NCBI GenBank assembly: GCA_025174535.1
Contig: JALBUN010000048.1
Span: 620,001 to 684,000 of the forward strand
Direction: 5' to 3'
Origin: Cantharellus purpuraceus
Taxonomy: Eukaryota > Basidiomycota > Agaricomycetes > Cantharellales > Hydnaceae
Length of the DNA: 64,000 bases
Part shown: positions 1 through 15,146 of the stretch, one piece after another
How the letters are laid out: every line of letters starts with the position of its first letter
Numbering within the stretch: the stretch's first letter is position 1
Translations under genes and position numbers: made by a program
The notes under the pieces: generated by a model
The model's database searches: none
What the model was told of the DNA's origin: nothing
The model's input: only the letters and a program-made list of their open reading frames with translations

Positions 1-1011
1 GCCAAGGAATCTTTGGCTTGCTGAACGGAGAAACCCATTTCCACGATTCTTCCAATTATGTGTGGAGGAGGGGATGCAGATGAAGTGTGGGAGGGCCATG
101 GCGCCGGAGGCGGCTTGTGAGGGGGTAGGTAGATATACGTGAAGAAATTATACAAATGGCAGAATACATACTTTCGAGGAAACTTCCTGTGCAACCCCAA
201 CAGGTTTGGCCAATGAACCCAATATATCGTCTTCGTCTTCGTCCTGGCTTTCAATGGCTCCCAACAACTGATCTGCCCGACCGTCAAAATCAGGATTTGC
301 AGGAGAGCTTCTGCGTGACGGTTCTTTGGAGTGGGATACTTGCGTGGTTTCAATGCTATCCAGGCGGTCTACGTCAAGCAGATTTGTTGTGGAAGCGGTT
401 GAAGGAGTCACCGTGATTGCTGGTTTTGGATCTATAAAGTCTAAATCCCATACATCACCATTATTGGTGGATTGAGTGGGATTGGGTGCTTTTAGCGGCT
501 CAGGAGGGGTCGACGCGTGTTCTTGGGATAGGAAATCCAAGTCCCACAGGTCGTTAGCCTTGACTTGTGTATCAGGCATTGAAGTTTTGACGGATGATGA
601 GCCTTCATATTTCTCCCAGAAAGAACCTTGCGATATGGATGTAGCTTCATGCTTGTCGATCCTTTCTCTGCGCTCCTGCTCTGCTCTCGCTGCGCGTTCC
701 GCAATGGTAAGGCCATCATCGCGTGAGGTAGAGTGACCGAACGAGACAAGACCTCCGAAAGCATCACCAGCAGAAGTATTGCTTCTCGAGTTGACTGGCA
801 TGTGCTTGTTGGAAGGGTTGGAAGAGGGTGTAATGGGTCTACTATTAGGCCGAGATGAGCTAGCGGAGGCGAGCATACTAAAGGTATCTGGGGTAGCACG
901 AAGGGCAACATTAGGGGTAGTATTAGCAGCCACACCAAGAGTCCTCGGTTTAGATGATTGTGACTTGACCGGGTTTGAGGATGCCCACAAATCACTGAAG
1001 GATTCGCTCAT
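1..1011 (-). CDS. SWA2: Auxilin/Swa2-like clathrin-uncoating protein (N-terminal part, cut by window edge)
   Basis: Swa2/auxilin proteins bind clathrin through disordered N-terminal motifs, carry a UBA domain, and recruit Hsp70 through a C-terminal J domain to strip coats from vesicles. Exon 1 (1011-172) starts at MSESFSDLW. It encodes a Ser/Pro-rich low-complexity region with repeated acidic-aromatic boxes (NDLWDLDF, DVWDLDFIDP) and a GDAFGGLVSFG motif. A phase-0 intron (171-114, donor GTATGT) joins it to an exon reading HIIGRIVEMGFSVQQAKDSL, a typical UBA helix with its MGF loop. The TPR and J domains expected downstream lie beyond base 1. The start codon is 117 bp from that of TOA1 on the other strand. 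The family call rests on the domain order and acidic boxes; another UBA-containing adaptor is possible. Confidence 0.62.
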
Positions 1012-1128
1012 GACTCGGAGGGGATGTGTCGGAGTTGAAACTTACGATCTGCCCCGCACCTTGCGCGCGACGGCGGTGGCGAGAACGACTTACAGTCAGC
1101 CTTTCTACAAGCACAAACCTGAAACAAG
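1012..1128. promoter_or_regulatory. Short divergent promoter between SWA2-like gene and TOA1
   Basis: Only 117 bp separate the two start codons, so both promoters and 5' leaders must overlap here. I see no clear TATA box. Inferred from gene arrangement only. Confidence 0.5.
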
Positions 1129-2294
1129 ATGTCCAACAAGATCGTGGTGAGCGGCTTAAAGTTCCGATGTATCCGCTCAAATCTGAGTACGACCGACAGC
1201 CGCAAACATATCGGTCCGTCATAGACGACGTGATCAATAGCATCAGGTCAGAGTTCGACGAGTATGGAGTATCAGAGGATGTCCTTGGAGACCTACAGTC
1301 GGTCAGTATGGTTTGCTTATCATCCTGGGGGCCTCTCACTTGCCACAGCGTTGGGAAGCGAAAATCATCGCGTCGCATGTTGCAGAGTTCGAACCTGAAC
1401 ACAAGCAGGCTTCCAACTCAAACACACCACCTTCTAATACTTCAGCCGCGCCAGTGGCCCAGCCGTCGTTCCCACCACCACCACCACCTCCACATCCGTC
1501 ACAGTATCCCCAGCACCCAAACTACCCCCCGCAACCACGTAATCAATACCAGAACAATGGATCACAACCGCCTGTTACTGTCAAATCTGAACCTGGACTG
1601 AACGAACCTCGCTATTCTCTCACTGTTGGCCAGGCCATGCACCTGCAAACCTACGTGCTTCCTCATGCTCATCCACAGCAGCATCCAGGACAGCCAGTGG
1701 GCAATGAATCAGTCTTACAATTTCAACAGCAGCAACCGCCTCAGCAACCGCCTCCACAGCCACAACAGCCACAACGCCGGGCGGGTGGCCCGCCACCCTG
1801 GATTGCACATGGTGGCAGGAAGGGCAAGTCTCGAGCGGAGGGTGTTGCAGGGATCCCACAGCTCGATGGTCCTTCCTCTACATCGTCTAACTCATCTTCT
1901 ACACCTCCGCCTGGAGCAGGACTTGCTAGCTCCATTGTGCCAAGAGGGCCCACCGACACTGGTGCGTCCGAGGAAATCAACTCGGACCTTGACGATTCAG
2001 ACTCTGATGGCGAGGCCGCTGAAGAGGCGGAGACTGGTGGTCCTGAGCAGGACATAGTTTTCTGTACATATGATAAGGTACGTTAGCTATTCGCGGCTGT
2101 ACACTATCGGTAGCTCATTTAAAACAGGTCGCACGGGTGAAGAACAAATGGAAATGTGTCCTTAAAGATGGAATGGTTCACATAAATGGGAAAGACTACC
2201 TATTCGCAAAGTGTACAGGGTGAGCAATCTTCCATTCAGCATCCTTTCAAAATCTCAGATTCATCTTTGCGTGTGCAGCGAATTCGAGTGGTAG
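1129..2294 (+). CDS. TOA1: Transcription initiation factor TFIIA large subunit (Toa1)
   Basis: TFIIA large subunit, which with Toa2 stabilises TBP on the core promoter in RNA polymerase II initiation. Five exons fit: 1129-1146, 1200-1301, 1349-2077, 2128-2219, 2279-2294. The start MSNKIV joins the conserved helical domain (YRSVIDDVINSIRSEFDEYG, then RWEAKIIASHVAEFEP). A long Pro/Gln-rich linker follows with an acidic stretch (EEINSDLDDSDSDGE). The C-terminal beta-barrel segment reads VKNKWKCVLKDGMVHINGKD and ends in GEFEW, the usual family ending. All intron phases agree and no damage is seen. The linker is of the variable type typical of fungal Toa1. Identification is secure; the short first exon is the least certain boundary. 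Confidence 0.93.
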
Positions 2295-3243
2295 CGGCGT
2301 CTGCAATATTTGGTATCTATAAGCAATTGGCTACTTCTAGTTCATGCACTACCTCCTTAAGCTCGTTCACTTATCTGCCTTGATAAAACCTTGTGGACTT
2401 ATTCCCCACTGCATCACAATTTGTACATATCATATAGTTCGTCGCCGTGACATGGAATTTTAGAAGATGGCCATTGGGAATGGGGGACATTGCTTAACAC
2501 GGTCCTGATGCTAGACGACTACTACGATCAAGTCGCCCGCCTTCAAATATGACGTAAAGTTGGTGTTAAACAGCATGTACGTGTACTTGGCTTTATGGCA
2601 GTGTCGCAAGGAAAACTTGTCAAAGCAACAACACCAATGAAATACGCAGCGAAGTAACATAGATAAGGAAAGAGTCAGCATAGAAGCTCATGGAGCAGCA
2701 TCAAGGTTGCCCAATGCTACCTTTCGCAATCGCCGCTTGCATGCATGTGCCGGTAGTCGAAAAGCGGGTATCTTAAAAAAGCATTACCATACACAGTAAA
2801 AACCAAAATAGAGATAACTTACTAAATGTCACAACCCAACGACAGTGGATGACCTTGTCAGAAAGACCCGAGGCACTTTTGGTCTAGGGAATGTTATTGG
2901 GGAGTAAGGAGAGACGAATTGAGGTTTTCAATATAACTGGGTGGGTACAGTAAAAACACAGATACGCGGTTCCCATTGACTTGAATTTAAAGTAGATGTA
3001 TCGCTGGTATAGTATATTGGGCAACGGCAAACGCTGGCAGAGGTACTTCAAGGACAGGTGTATGAGATGAAGCAGTAAGAGCATAAAGAGGACAGACGAA
3101 CAACGCGAGAACGATACCTGACTGATGGAAACTGGAAGAAACATCGGCGACGCTCAACACTGTAACTCCAGCGGGGGACGATGATATCTACCTGGTCAGT
3201 ATTGTCGCGCTGTGGGGGCTCGTGCGTTGACCTCATCGCTAGC
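2295..3243. other. Intergenic, convergent 3' flanks
   Basis: About 950 bp between the convergent ends of TOA1 and the first kinase gene. It presumably holds both 3' UTRs. I see no coding signal, tRNA or mobile element. Confidence 0.6.
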
Positions 3244-4941
<1,698 letters not shown>

Positions 4942-5400
4942 CCCGTCTGAATAGAAACAACAGCTTGAACATTGACAAGCATTCTGGCGTGAGCAAAGGA
5001 GGTGCATTCTACGATTAAAAGAAAAAGGAGGGAAATGCAAAGACTCACTAGAAGGTAGACACCAGAAGGTAGGCAGCACTGGACAGGAAAGTGGGCTTCG
5101 GCACAAAGAAGCAAGGGCACCACACTACGAGCTTAAGCTAGTATGGCGTTTCTGTGACAGTACGTGAGAGCGACAGTCCGTCCATATATACATAGGTCTA
5201 CTTTACGAGAAGACACGTACCAACAAGACTATAAACCCCCTGACCCGTTGGCAATAGCACATGGGATCATGGAGAAGGACTGAACAGTGCCTATATAACA
5301 CGATACCATCAGCATCTTTTAAAAGGTGGCAACGAAGTGCGGTGGTGCCTCGTTGCTGAGATTCAAAATTTCTTTATTGAGCTCCGATACTATACAAGTG
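4942..5400. promoter_or_regulatory. Divergent intergenic region, kinase A / methyltransferase
   Basis: 459 bp between two divergent start codons. A TATATA run near 5184-5192 could act as a core promoter element, but this is weak. No ORF of interest. Confidence 0.35.
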
Positions 5401-6219
5401 ATGCCTATGGCAGACGAGCCATGTCCAGAAGATATCCTCTCGAGTTCTCTTCATGCACTTTATTCGTACACCCCAATAGCGTCTTCTGGCACTCATTTCA
5501 CTCACAAAACAAGTGGGCTTACATTTCTTTCTCCAAATCCAGCACCATCGAACTGGGCTCTCCACGCATCGTCAATCTGGATAGCATCCTTATTCCTTGC
5601 CAATCACATCGAAGATGTGGCTCTAATGCCACTATATCAAAATGACCAGGCTAGTGTTCTCGAGCTGGGCGCAGGTTCTGGTTTACCGGGCATTCTATTT
5701 TCCCAGCATGCCAGTACCAAGCTTCAACAGAAGGTCACCGTCACTCTGAGCGACTACCCTGACGATGCTGTTTTGGCTGTCCTGGAGGAAAACATAAAAA
5801 TTAACAGTATTGATCCGGCTTCAGTGAGAGTCGTCAGACACGCTTGGGGAGAAAGCAGTTCTGCGCTCGGTACACATGACATTGTCCTTGCTGCCGATAC
5901 TTTATGGAATTCTGACCTGCATCTTCCATTTTGCCAAACCCTCTCGGCAGTTTTGCGACGGAGTGAACACGCCAGGATCTACCTGATAGCAGGCTTACAC
6001 ACCGGTCGGTGGACCATTGATGGATTTTTAAACAAACTAAAGCTATTTGGCCTTGTGACCGAGTCATTGAGAGAGAGAAAAGTGGATGGCACCTTTGACA
6101 CTCAGGAGATCCATATACCACCAGCTGAACGCGAATGGAGAGCAGAGCGACCCGAGGAAGAAGAAAGTGAGCGAAGAAACTGGGTTGTATGGATTGTGGT
6201 TAAGTGGGACCAGACCTGA
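5401..6219 (+). CDS. EFM7/METTL21-type lysine (or nicotinamide-like) N-methyltransferase
   Basis: Seven-beta-strand SAM-dependent methyltransferase of family 16. Relatives methylate translation factors such as eEF1A; older annotation calls them nicotinamide N-methyltransferase-like. It is a single exon of 272 residues. The first ATG in frame (MPMADEPCPEDIL) is chosen because the open frame upstream of it has no other ATG. Motif I reads VLELGAGSGLPGI. It is preceded by the WALHASSIWIASLFLA helix typical of the family and followed by TLSDYPDD (acidic loop at strand 2), then DIVLAADTLWN (motif IV region). The C-terminus is rich in Glu/Arg and ends VVWIVVKWDQT. It lies between, and opposite to, two tandem kinases. 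Family is secure; the substrate is inferred only. Confidence 0.82.
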   Translation: MPMADEPCPEDILSSSLHALYSYTPIASSGTHFTHKTSGLTFLSPNPAPSNWALHASSIWIASLFLANHIEDVALMPLYQNDQASVLELGAGSGLPGILFSQHASTKLQQKVTVTLSDYPDDAVLAVLEENIKINSIDPASVRVVRHAWGESSSALGTHDIVLAADTLWNSDLHLPFCQTLSAVLRRSEHARIYLIAGLHTGRWTIDGFLNKLKLFGLVTESLRERKVDGTFDTQEIHIPPAEREWRAERPEEEESERRNWVVWIVVKWDQT

Positions 6220-6863
6220 TTGGTCATGGAACTGCCTCTAACCCATGCGTCTCCTTCATGTGCTCTCCTTTCGACCTTTCGATCTGAAGTACAAGAGGTG
6301 CGCAATGTCGGCATCGCATCTTCGCTTATATATTCGTGTGGGTGTAGCTAGGCCTGGGCGGTTTCATTACCTGCAGATTGATATGTTATCATGTACGCGT
6401 GAACGTCACGCAGCATTATTATTGACAACCGGCTTATCGAACGCGTGTCGAGGAAATCCACAAATCAACAGAACCACAGACTAGAGGGAAACGAAGATAA
6501 CAAACGAAAGAAAGCCTGAACTGCTCAATGGTGATTCACCCACCAGGAGAAAAAAAACGAAGTACACGACAAACGAGGATGTGTCACGCAAAATGGATAA
6601 ACAACCAAGGGAACGGCGGAAGAGACCAATTATGTGAGGCGGATGATGCTAGGTTAACGAAATGCGGCGGTATCAGAGAAATGTGGGGTGTTGGAGAGCA
6701 TGATACTCGTCACATGTGTAAAGAGGGACGACGGTCAGTCAAAACATGTATCGTGGCCTAAAAGTCAGCCGAAAGAGTTGAAGTGTGCGATGCGCGTGGA
6801 GGGCGACAGCTTGACCGCTCCGTGAGGACGCTGACCACTAAAGACAACATCGTGACTACAATG
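6220..6863. other. Convergent 3' flanks of methyltransferase and kinase B
   Basis: About 640 bp with no supported gene; probably two 3' UTRs and spacer. Confidence 0.6.
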
Positions 6864-8602
<1,739 letters not shown>

Positions 8603-9875
8603 GGTGAGCGAGGGAAGAAAAACAGGCTAAAATTGATGGGGGTTCCACGGCCAGAGTGAAGCTTACGCCCGGAGAAGTTGGGGTTCTGAAAATACTGAAC
8701 GAGCTGGAGGCCAGCTAGCAGAGCTCGAGGTGGTGGAATTATGAGTCCTCACTAGGGAGAGCGACAAAGGGAGGCGCAGACGAGCGGGGTAAACCTAAGT
8801 TTGGCGCGATATGGACTAATTCGCTTGAGCGATCAAACTCCGCAATCTGCCTGGCGTTACATAATCACAGCGCTAGTTACTCTATCGTTCAGCCCTCTGG
8901 CTCACCGGACTCACCGGATTGCCAAAACTCCGACAGCAATAGGGTGAATACTTGAGCTCTAGCTATGATAGCCGTAGGAAGAGCTACAGTGGAGCGTCCG
9001 CAAGGCTCCGCATGCCGCTTTGAAGCTCCGTTCAAAAAGAGTGTCAAACCTCACTGCCACGCCGATGTGAAGCTACCATAAATGATGAGGGTGCTCAGGC
9101 ACAGGGCAGAAGATTCTGACAACCATGGCCAGGGCTTCATGAACACTGGCCATCGCAAGTCGCACAAAGGGAGGCCATGCCGTTCGGCTTGCATTCGGCG
9201 GTCTCACAATAATCCACTTTGGACTAATGTCGGGTCAAGTTGAGACTATGGTGGAGCATCAAAACGCTGGGTTTTCAGCTTAAGCTGGTTCCATGCGGCA
9301 AGTTATTTAGCTTCAACGATGTCCTCTTGGCCCCCATTTTAGGCTCAACCTTACAGCAACTTACATTTTTTGACTTTAAAGCCAAGCTTCTATTAAGCAA
9401 CAATGGTCTGATCACCTCAACACACCCACAGCTGGTAAACTGGAAGAGTGTGTTGAAGACTGTCAACATGCACAGGGCTAAGAGTATGGATGCTGAAAAT
9501 TGACTCAGTACCCTTGGAGACAAAAGTTTCCAACAGAGATGGTACAGAATGTTTTGGAAGCATGTGTTTGACTGGAACAGGACTCTGGACTTGATGAAGT
9601 CCCCAGTAGTAGTACTTCTCAAATACATCAAGGCTATTGATATTGAAACCCAGGGGTTAGGCTCGCAAACTTCGCGTTGTCAGTCAAAGGCTGTCCTCGC
9701 AGCATAGCTGCGCGTAGGGCATAGCTGTTGTTTACCCTACGTCGCTCTGAATGGCACAGGCCCTGTTCGATGAGCATCCAATTGAGCTCTACTTAAGAGG
9801 TCAGCTGTACGCCACAACCAGCTAGCTCTGCTGCATGCTTACGCTTGGACAGAGTCTGGCGAGGTTCCAGAGCTA
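8603..9875. other. Intergenic region without a recognised gene
   Basis: 1.27 kb upstream of both kinase B and the vezatin-like gene, so it holds at least two promoters. Open frames near 9240-9630 exist on both strands but show no family resemblance and no splice logic. Short GC-rich direct-repeat-like tracts (for example CTCACCGGACTCACCGGA at about 8900) are visible. Confidence 0.5.
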
Positions 9876-12650
9876 ATGCCAGGTGGAGTGATCGAATTCT
9901 CAAGGGGGCCCACTCATGAAGACGTTCCTTGCTATCTTACAAACATCCAACAGTGGCTTTCACGCCTATTCGACGTGAGTGTCTTGCGCGATTTGTGGAT
10001 GCATGACCATGACCTTATTCCCAGACGATACAACCTGTGTTTGGATACATCGCGGCTGGATCGTGGAGATCATCATCTGTTTCATCAGAATTTGCTGAGC
10101 GATTCAAGTACTTTGTGATATCTTCGCCCTTACTCTCTACGTCCCTCTCATCATCTACCCATCGTGCTGCTACCCCAACCACTCCTGGACATTACGACCA
10201 ATACAATTCCCCTTCCCAAGCCACGACCTCTGCTTTCCCACCAACCGTCTCGGCCACACATATACCTGCATTTGCATTGGCGTGTCTGGTTCCTGTGGCT
10301 GTGGCTAGAGGTTATTACTTGTCTTCTTTACTTCTTCTCGTCGCCATGAAAGTTCTATTCAATGGCTCTTTGTCGTTGTCCACCTCGATCAAGTCCAGTG
10401 ATGGGGAAGAACTATGGACGATGGTACTTTACTACATTTGCAGAACGAACAGACTGCTGATCGTATCCAACTAAAGACTCTCGAGTGCTTAAAGACACTT
10501 GTTGCGGCGAACAACACATGGGATAATGTCGTGAGCGACACTCTAGAAATCCTGGAAGCAGAAGAACAATCGTGAGTCCTACGCTGCTTTACCTCTTGCG
10601 AGTCTGCTAAAATTCCATGACCAGCACCTTCCAACCCCCCTCCCCTTCTTCATCCCTTCCTTCTCTCCGCATTGCACTATCGTCTGCCCTACAAACCACC
10701 CAGATGCAATGTGATGATGTCCGCCAGCTCCTCGCTGCTCTCACTTCACCTCTTGTCCTGTCTCAACTCTCAAATATGTATGCTCCGCCATCCCCAACTC
10801 GTGGGTCTGTCTCTCCCAACCGTCCACGTCCCATGTCGCTGGCACCACCCTCGCCTATGCAGACCCACACCAAATCTCACATGCGCCCGCTATCCTTATC
10901 TAACCCACCAGACGATGCATATACCCGTGCGCGAGCAGGACCTGCTTCACAAGCATCTCTTTCTGACAAACGCTCAACGTGGAATGGCTCACACATGCCC
11001 CTTGCTCGTGGTTCGTCCACACGCCAGTTGAGACATCGCCCCAACCTTTCAGCTATCATTCGACCTGAGGACCTGAAATCACCAAAGACAGCCACATTCT
11101 CGGACCCTGGTGGTTCATCTTATGTCTTGACACCGCCGATGACACCGGCCCCTGTGGAGGACGTGACTGGCGATGCGGATGCAGAAAACGAAGCATTCGG
11201 GAGGGCGGCACTCGACTTACACCGCAGGCGCCGCATGAACCGTTTCTCCATGTTTACTACACCGTCGCCGTCCTCGTATCCTACCCACCTTCTGGAACCT
11301 AGCTCATCCTCACAAATCCCCGCCGCCTCACACCCGCCTCTGCTCACATCCTCATTTGGCTCCAGCTTCACATCCTTGAACACCATCTTTCCCGCCTCAC
11401 GGTCAGCGCAGCCTCCGTCCCTCTCCAACCTCCATCTCGCCCTTCAAGGCGCCCTCGGCTCAAAGCGATTCGCCTGTGCACATCTGCTCGCGCTACGCTT
11501 CTCAGACTCCAACTCTGCAACCCAAGCCCGTCCAGGCTCTGACATAGGCTCCGACATGGATGGTGAGGACGACGTGTATTGGGAGGACGTCCGCTCTGTC
11601 ATTTCGCTCCTGACGTCGACGTTGGAGGATGCGTCTGCTCGTTTGGCGGACTCACTTGCGGATGTAGTGCGCCGGCAGGAGCGGGAGTCTGAGCTCATCA
11701 GTGATGAAGAACCATATGATCCCTCCGCGTCTCGCGAGACACTGGAGACTAGTAACGGCCCCCCACCCCCTCTGTCCTTCGCGCCGATGCCTAGTCATCT
11801 GGCAAGGTTCGCTGCACACGTCGATGCAATCACGTCCGCGCTCGATGAGGCGCTCGATCAACTCCGGCAGTGCGTTGCATCTCTGAAGGAAGATGCACGA
11901 CCAACATCACGAGATACGGAGGATCCCGAGTCACCTCCCGTTGCCTTGCAGTCGTATGAGCGGTTGAGGCGGGAACTAGGTCTTGCGCTTAGAGAGTGTG
12001 AGCGTGGACGTGGCCCATTGTTGGATATTGTGCAACGGGAACGTGGCACGAGGATTACGCCAAGTGCAGAGCATGACGAGGAAGTACCGATGCGTCAGGA
12101 GGAGCAGCTGAGCTCTGGAGAGTCGGATAAGACGCTGTGCAGCAACTCCAGTGAGGTGCACGAGCCCGAGCTTATCCACGAAGATCGCGATCCACCCTCG
12201 CTTGGTCTTCACAAAGACGGCGATGGCGGCGGCGACGACGACGACGATGCCACTTTGCACCTGATACAAACGGCGGGCTCGCAGCACCTTCCTCCACCGG
12301 GGCTCGAGCAGGTATTTGAGAGTGTGTCCGTGGCACAGCCGTTTGTGCGCGCGCGGTCAACGCTTTCGCGCGAGGAACGCATACGCCTCGCCAAGGCGCG
12401 GCGCGAGAGTCAGAAGAGTCCGTTTGGTGGCCTGCTTGGCGCAGCAGTGTCTGACGGTCGTGACGGAGAGCCGCATCTGCATCCTTCTTCTCCGCGGCCG
12501 GAGCGAGAAAAGTGGGGTCCCGGCGGCGAAGTCGTGCAGGAGCTCAAGGATGTCATCTGGCAAGTGAGTGAACGACGGCGAAGGATGATGGAGCAGTCAT
12601 CGAGCCTTCGTGTACCTCATCCAGATGATGCTTTACGTTTACCACCCTAG
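9876..12650 (+). CDS. Vezatin-like protein with myosin-binding domain
   Basis: Resembles fungal members of the vezatin / myosin-binding family, membrane proteins that link organelles or junctions to myosin; the fungal role is inferred. Proposed exons: 9876-9974, 10025-10351, 10444-10571, 10625-12650, about 859 residues. The exon 2/3 junction (weak donor GTTCTA, acceptor TTTGCAG) is the uncertain one. The N-terminal half has SEFAERFKYFVISS and a hydrophobic hairpin (about residues 100-140: IPAFALACLVPVAVARGYY, then SSLLLLVAM). The large last exon contains LGSKRFACAHLLALRF, a helical segment with LADSLADVVRRQERE, and LRRELGLALRECERGRGPLL, close to the myosin-binding consensus. Between them are Ser/Pro-rich and acidic disordered stretches, including a poly-Asp run. 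The C-terminus is Arg/Glu-rich. Confidence 0.62.
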
Positions 12651-13296
12651 CATAACGTTATTTTTTTCTTTTTTTTGATGATTTTTTTCAGCCATATTAG
12701 TACTCACTTGGGTTTATTCTGTATCCTCGTATCCCGTTCCTTTATTACTTGCTCAATCTCACATGTTTCAAACTGCTGGTAAAACTTCAAAAACCAAGAG
12801 CTGTCATTCAAAGTCGAGTACAAAGAGACTAAGCACGCTAATTTCAGATAGAAACAAACAAACACTAGGGCAAGCAAGCAACTAAAGAAACAAGCACAGA
12901 ATAGACTAAAAAAACACGCGCAAAAAAGTTGAAGGAAAAAAATATAACAATGAATTCACAACTCAACACTTGAGAAAAACGGGCAGCAGGGCAACAAAAA
13001 AAAAAAAACATTAGGTCTATACCCAAAAGCCAACATTACTGCTGCTTCCCGATAGATAAAAGGACAAGGGAATAAGGCAAGGAGATGCATAGATGGAGCA
13101 AGAAACCGTTGGTGTGGAAGAGGAGGGTAGTAGTCGCGAGGTATATGCATTGGCAAGTAAGAGCGGACTGGACCGGGAAGGCGAGGGCGGGGGCGAGCAA
13201 TGGCGCGAGCGGCGGGAACGAAAAGCACCGTCGTCCACCCATCAACCGTCACCCGTCGTCATCCATCCACCGTCCGTCAGCCATCAGCGCCATCTT
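12651..13296. other. Convergent 3' flanks with homopolymer tracts
   Basis: 646 bp between convergent stop codons. It has a T-rich run at 12660-12690 and A-rich tracts (about 12997-13009), consistent with 3' UTRs. No gene seen. Confidence 0.6.
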
Positions 13297-15115
13297 TCAA
13301 TTCAGAGGGTTCATATCAATCCACTGCGAAAACTCGGAAGGGTCGATAGAATCCAGCGTGTCAAGCCCAAAGCTATCCTCCATCTCGAAGAAATCGTTGA
13401 ACAAATTCGTTTGCAGAGATCCTCCCGCCCCCGCTGATGGCGGCGCAGGGGGTGGTGCCGGGGCCGGGGGCTGCTGCTGCTGTTGCTGCTGCTGCACACT
13501 GGCAGGCGTGCTGCCCCCAACGGTGCTAGCGTCAGTCCCCGACGTTTGCGGGCGTGGCAGCGAGTTCATCGCAGCAGACGGAGAGATGCGATTCGCTAGA
13601 ACAGCGGAGGGCGACGGCACGGTGTTGCTATTGTTGTTGTTTCCACCCGCCGAGGCCGGTGTCGCTGGTCCGCCAGCGCTGCCCATCGACGGCGGCGCGC
13701 TGGCCGCATTCGCACCGGTCGATCCACCGGCGCCACTTCCCGACGTAGGTCGTGTGCTCGGCGAAGACCCCGCAGCACCCTCATGACGGCCCCCAGCCGG
13801 GGACGGTGCCGTTTGCTCCTTGGAAGCTACGCCTGCGTTCCCGGGCGCGCTCGCGGGTTGGGCGGGAGGCGGCATCATGCCAGCGCCCTTTTGGACATTT
13901 GCGTTCTCAGCACGATGTGCTGGAGACGGCGGCGGCATCATGCTCCCAGGCTTGCCCTGCTGGGGAGGCCTGTTCCCCGCCACCGCAGCACCCCCTCCTG
14001 GTCCTCCCCGCGTGGCGTCATGCGCGTCGGACGAAGGCGAAGGGTTCGGGTTGGCCGGGTTCGGAGCCGTCGACATTTTGTGGTGGTGCTGAGTCGCAAG
14101 CGTCTGTCGGAAGTGCAGCTGCTGCTGCATCTGCTGCGACTGGTTCTGGAACGGGTATGACATCTCCGGGGACGGCAAGGGCGGACGACCTGCAGATCCT
14201 ACCTGCGAAGTCGGCATCTGGTGGGTATGCTGGTTGGTGAGGGCGGGTGGCATGTGCGCCATACCAGGTGGCATTGGATGTCCCATGCCTGGAGCCATCC
14301 CGCCCATGCTGATACCACCCACGTTGGGAACAGGCGGCTGCCCAGGATGAGACATCATGGGTCCCCCCATCTGGCCACCACGGAAACCGTTCGGCAAGTT
14401 TGGCGGTTGATGCGCAGTAGGGGGTCCAGGATATCCACCGGGATGGCCACTGGGATGGGACAGGGGGAAACCTCCCATCGAGCCCATGGGGGGCAGTGGG
14501 GCGACACCGGCATCAGTGCCACCTGGCGTCTGCCCAACACCTTGCGGAGAATGTCGTTGACGCTTCCGCTCTGGTGGCGACTGGTCCTTGGGTGTCGACT
14601 CGCCCGCACCCTATTCCCAGCATGAGCTTGTAAAACAGAGAAATATATATCATGCGAATTTACCTCGTCGCCTGGAGATGTACTAGCTCTCTTCTGTCCG
14701 CGCATAGCGGTCGAAGGCTGTCGGCTCTGCGGACCTTGAGGAGGACCCATGGGCATGCCAGACATGGGCTGCTGACCCATGCTAGATCTTATGATACATC
14801 ATTAATTCAGAAAGGTCCGAACCACCTATCAACCAAGTATCACTGACCTGCCATTTCGAGCTTGGTTGGGGACACCGTTGTAGGCGGCCATCGTCTTTTT
14901 GAACACTTCGTTCAAGCGATTCTAAAGAGATAAAAAATGAGCTCAACCCCAGTAACTAGCGCTGACGACGCACCTTTTCTTCAAATGTCAACGACTGAAC
15001 ATCCCGATCATTCACACCCGCCTCTTGCTTCATCTGAGCCAAAAACACCTGTGGGATTCGCTGCAAGTCATTCTCCATGCTAGCGAGCTCTGGCTGGTCC
15101 AATTGGTTGTTCCGC

Positions 15116-15146
<31 letters not shown>

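Noticed and set aside
9240..9631. Overlapping open frames on both strands upstream of the vezatin-like gene
   Set aside because: Considered as a transposon remnant, but no reverse transcriptase, transposase or terminal repeat motif could be read.
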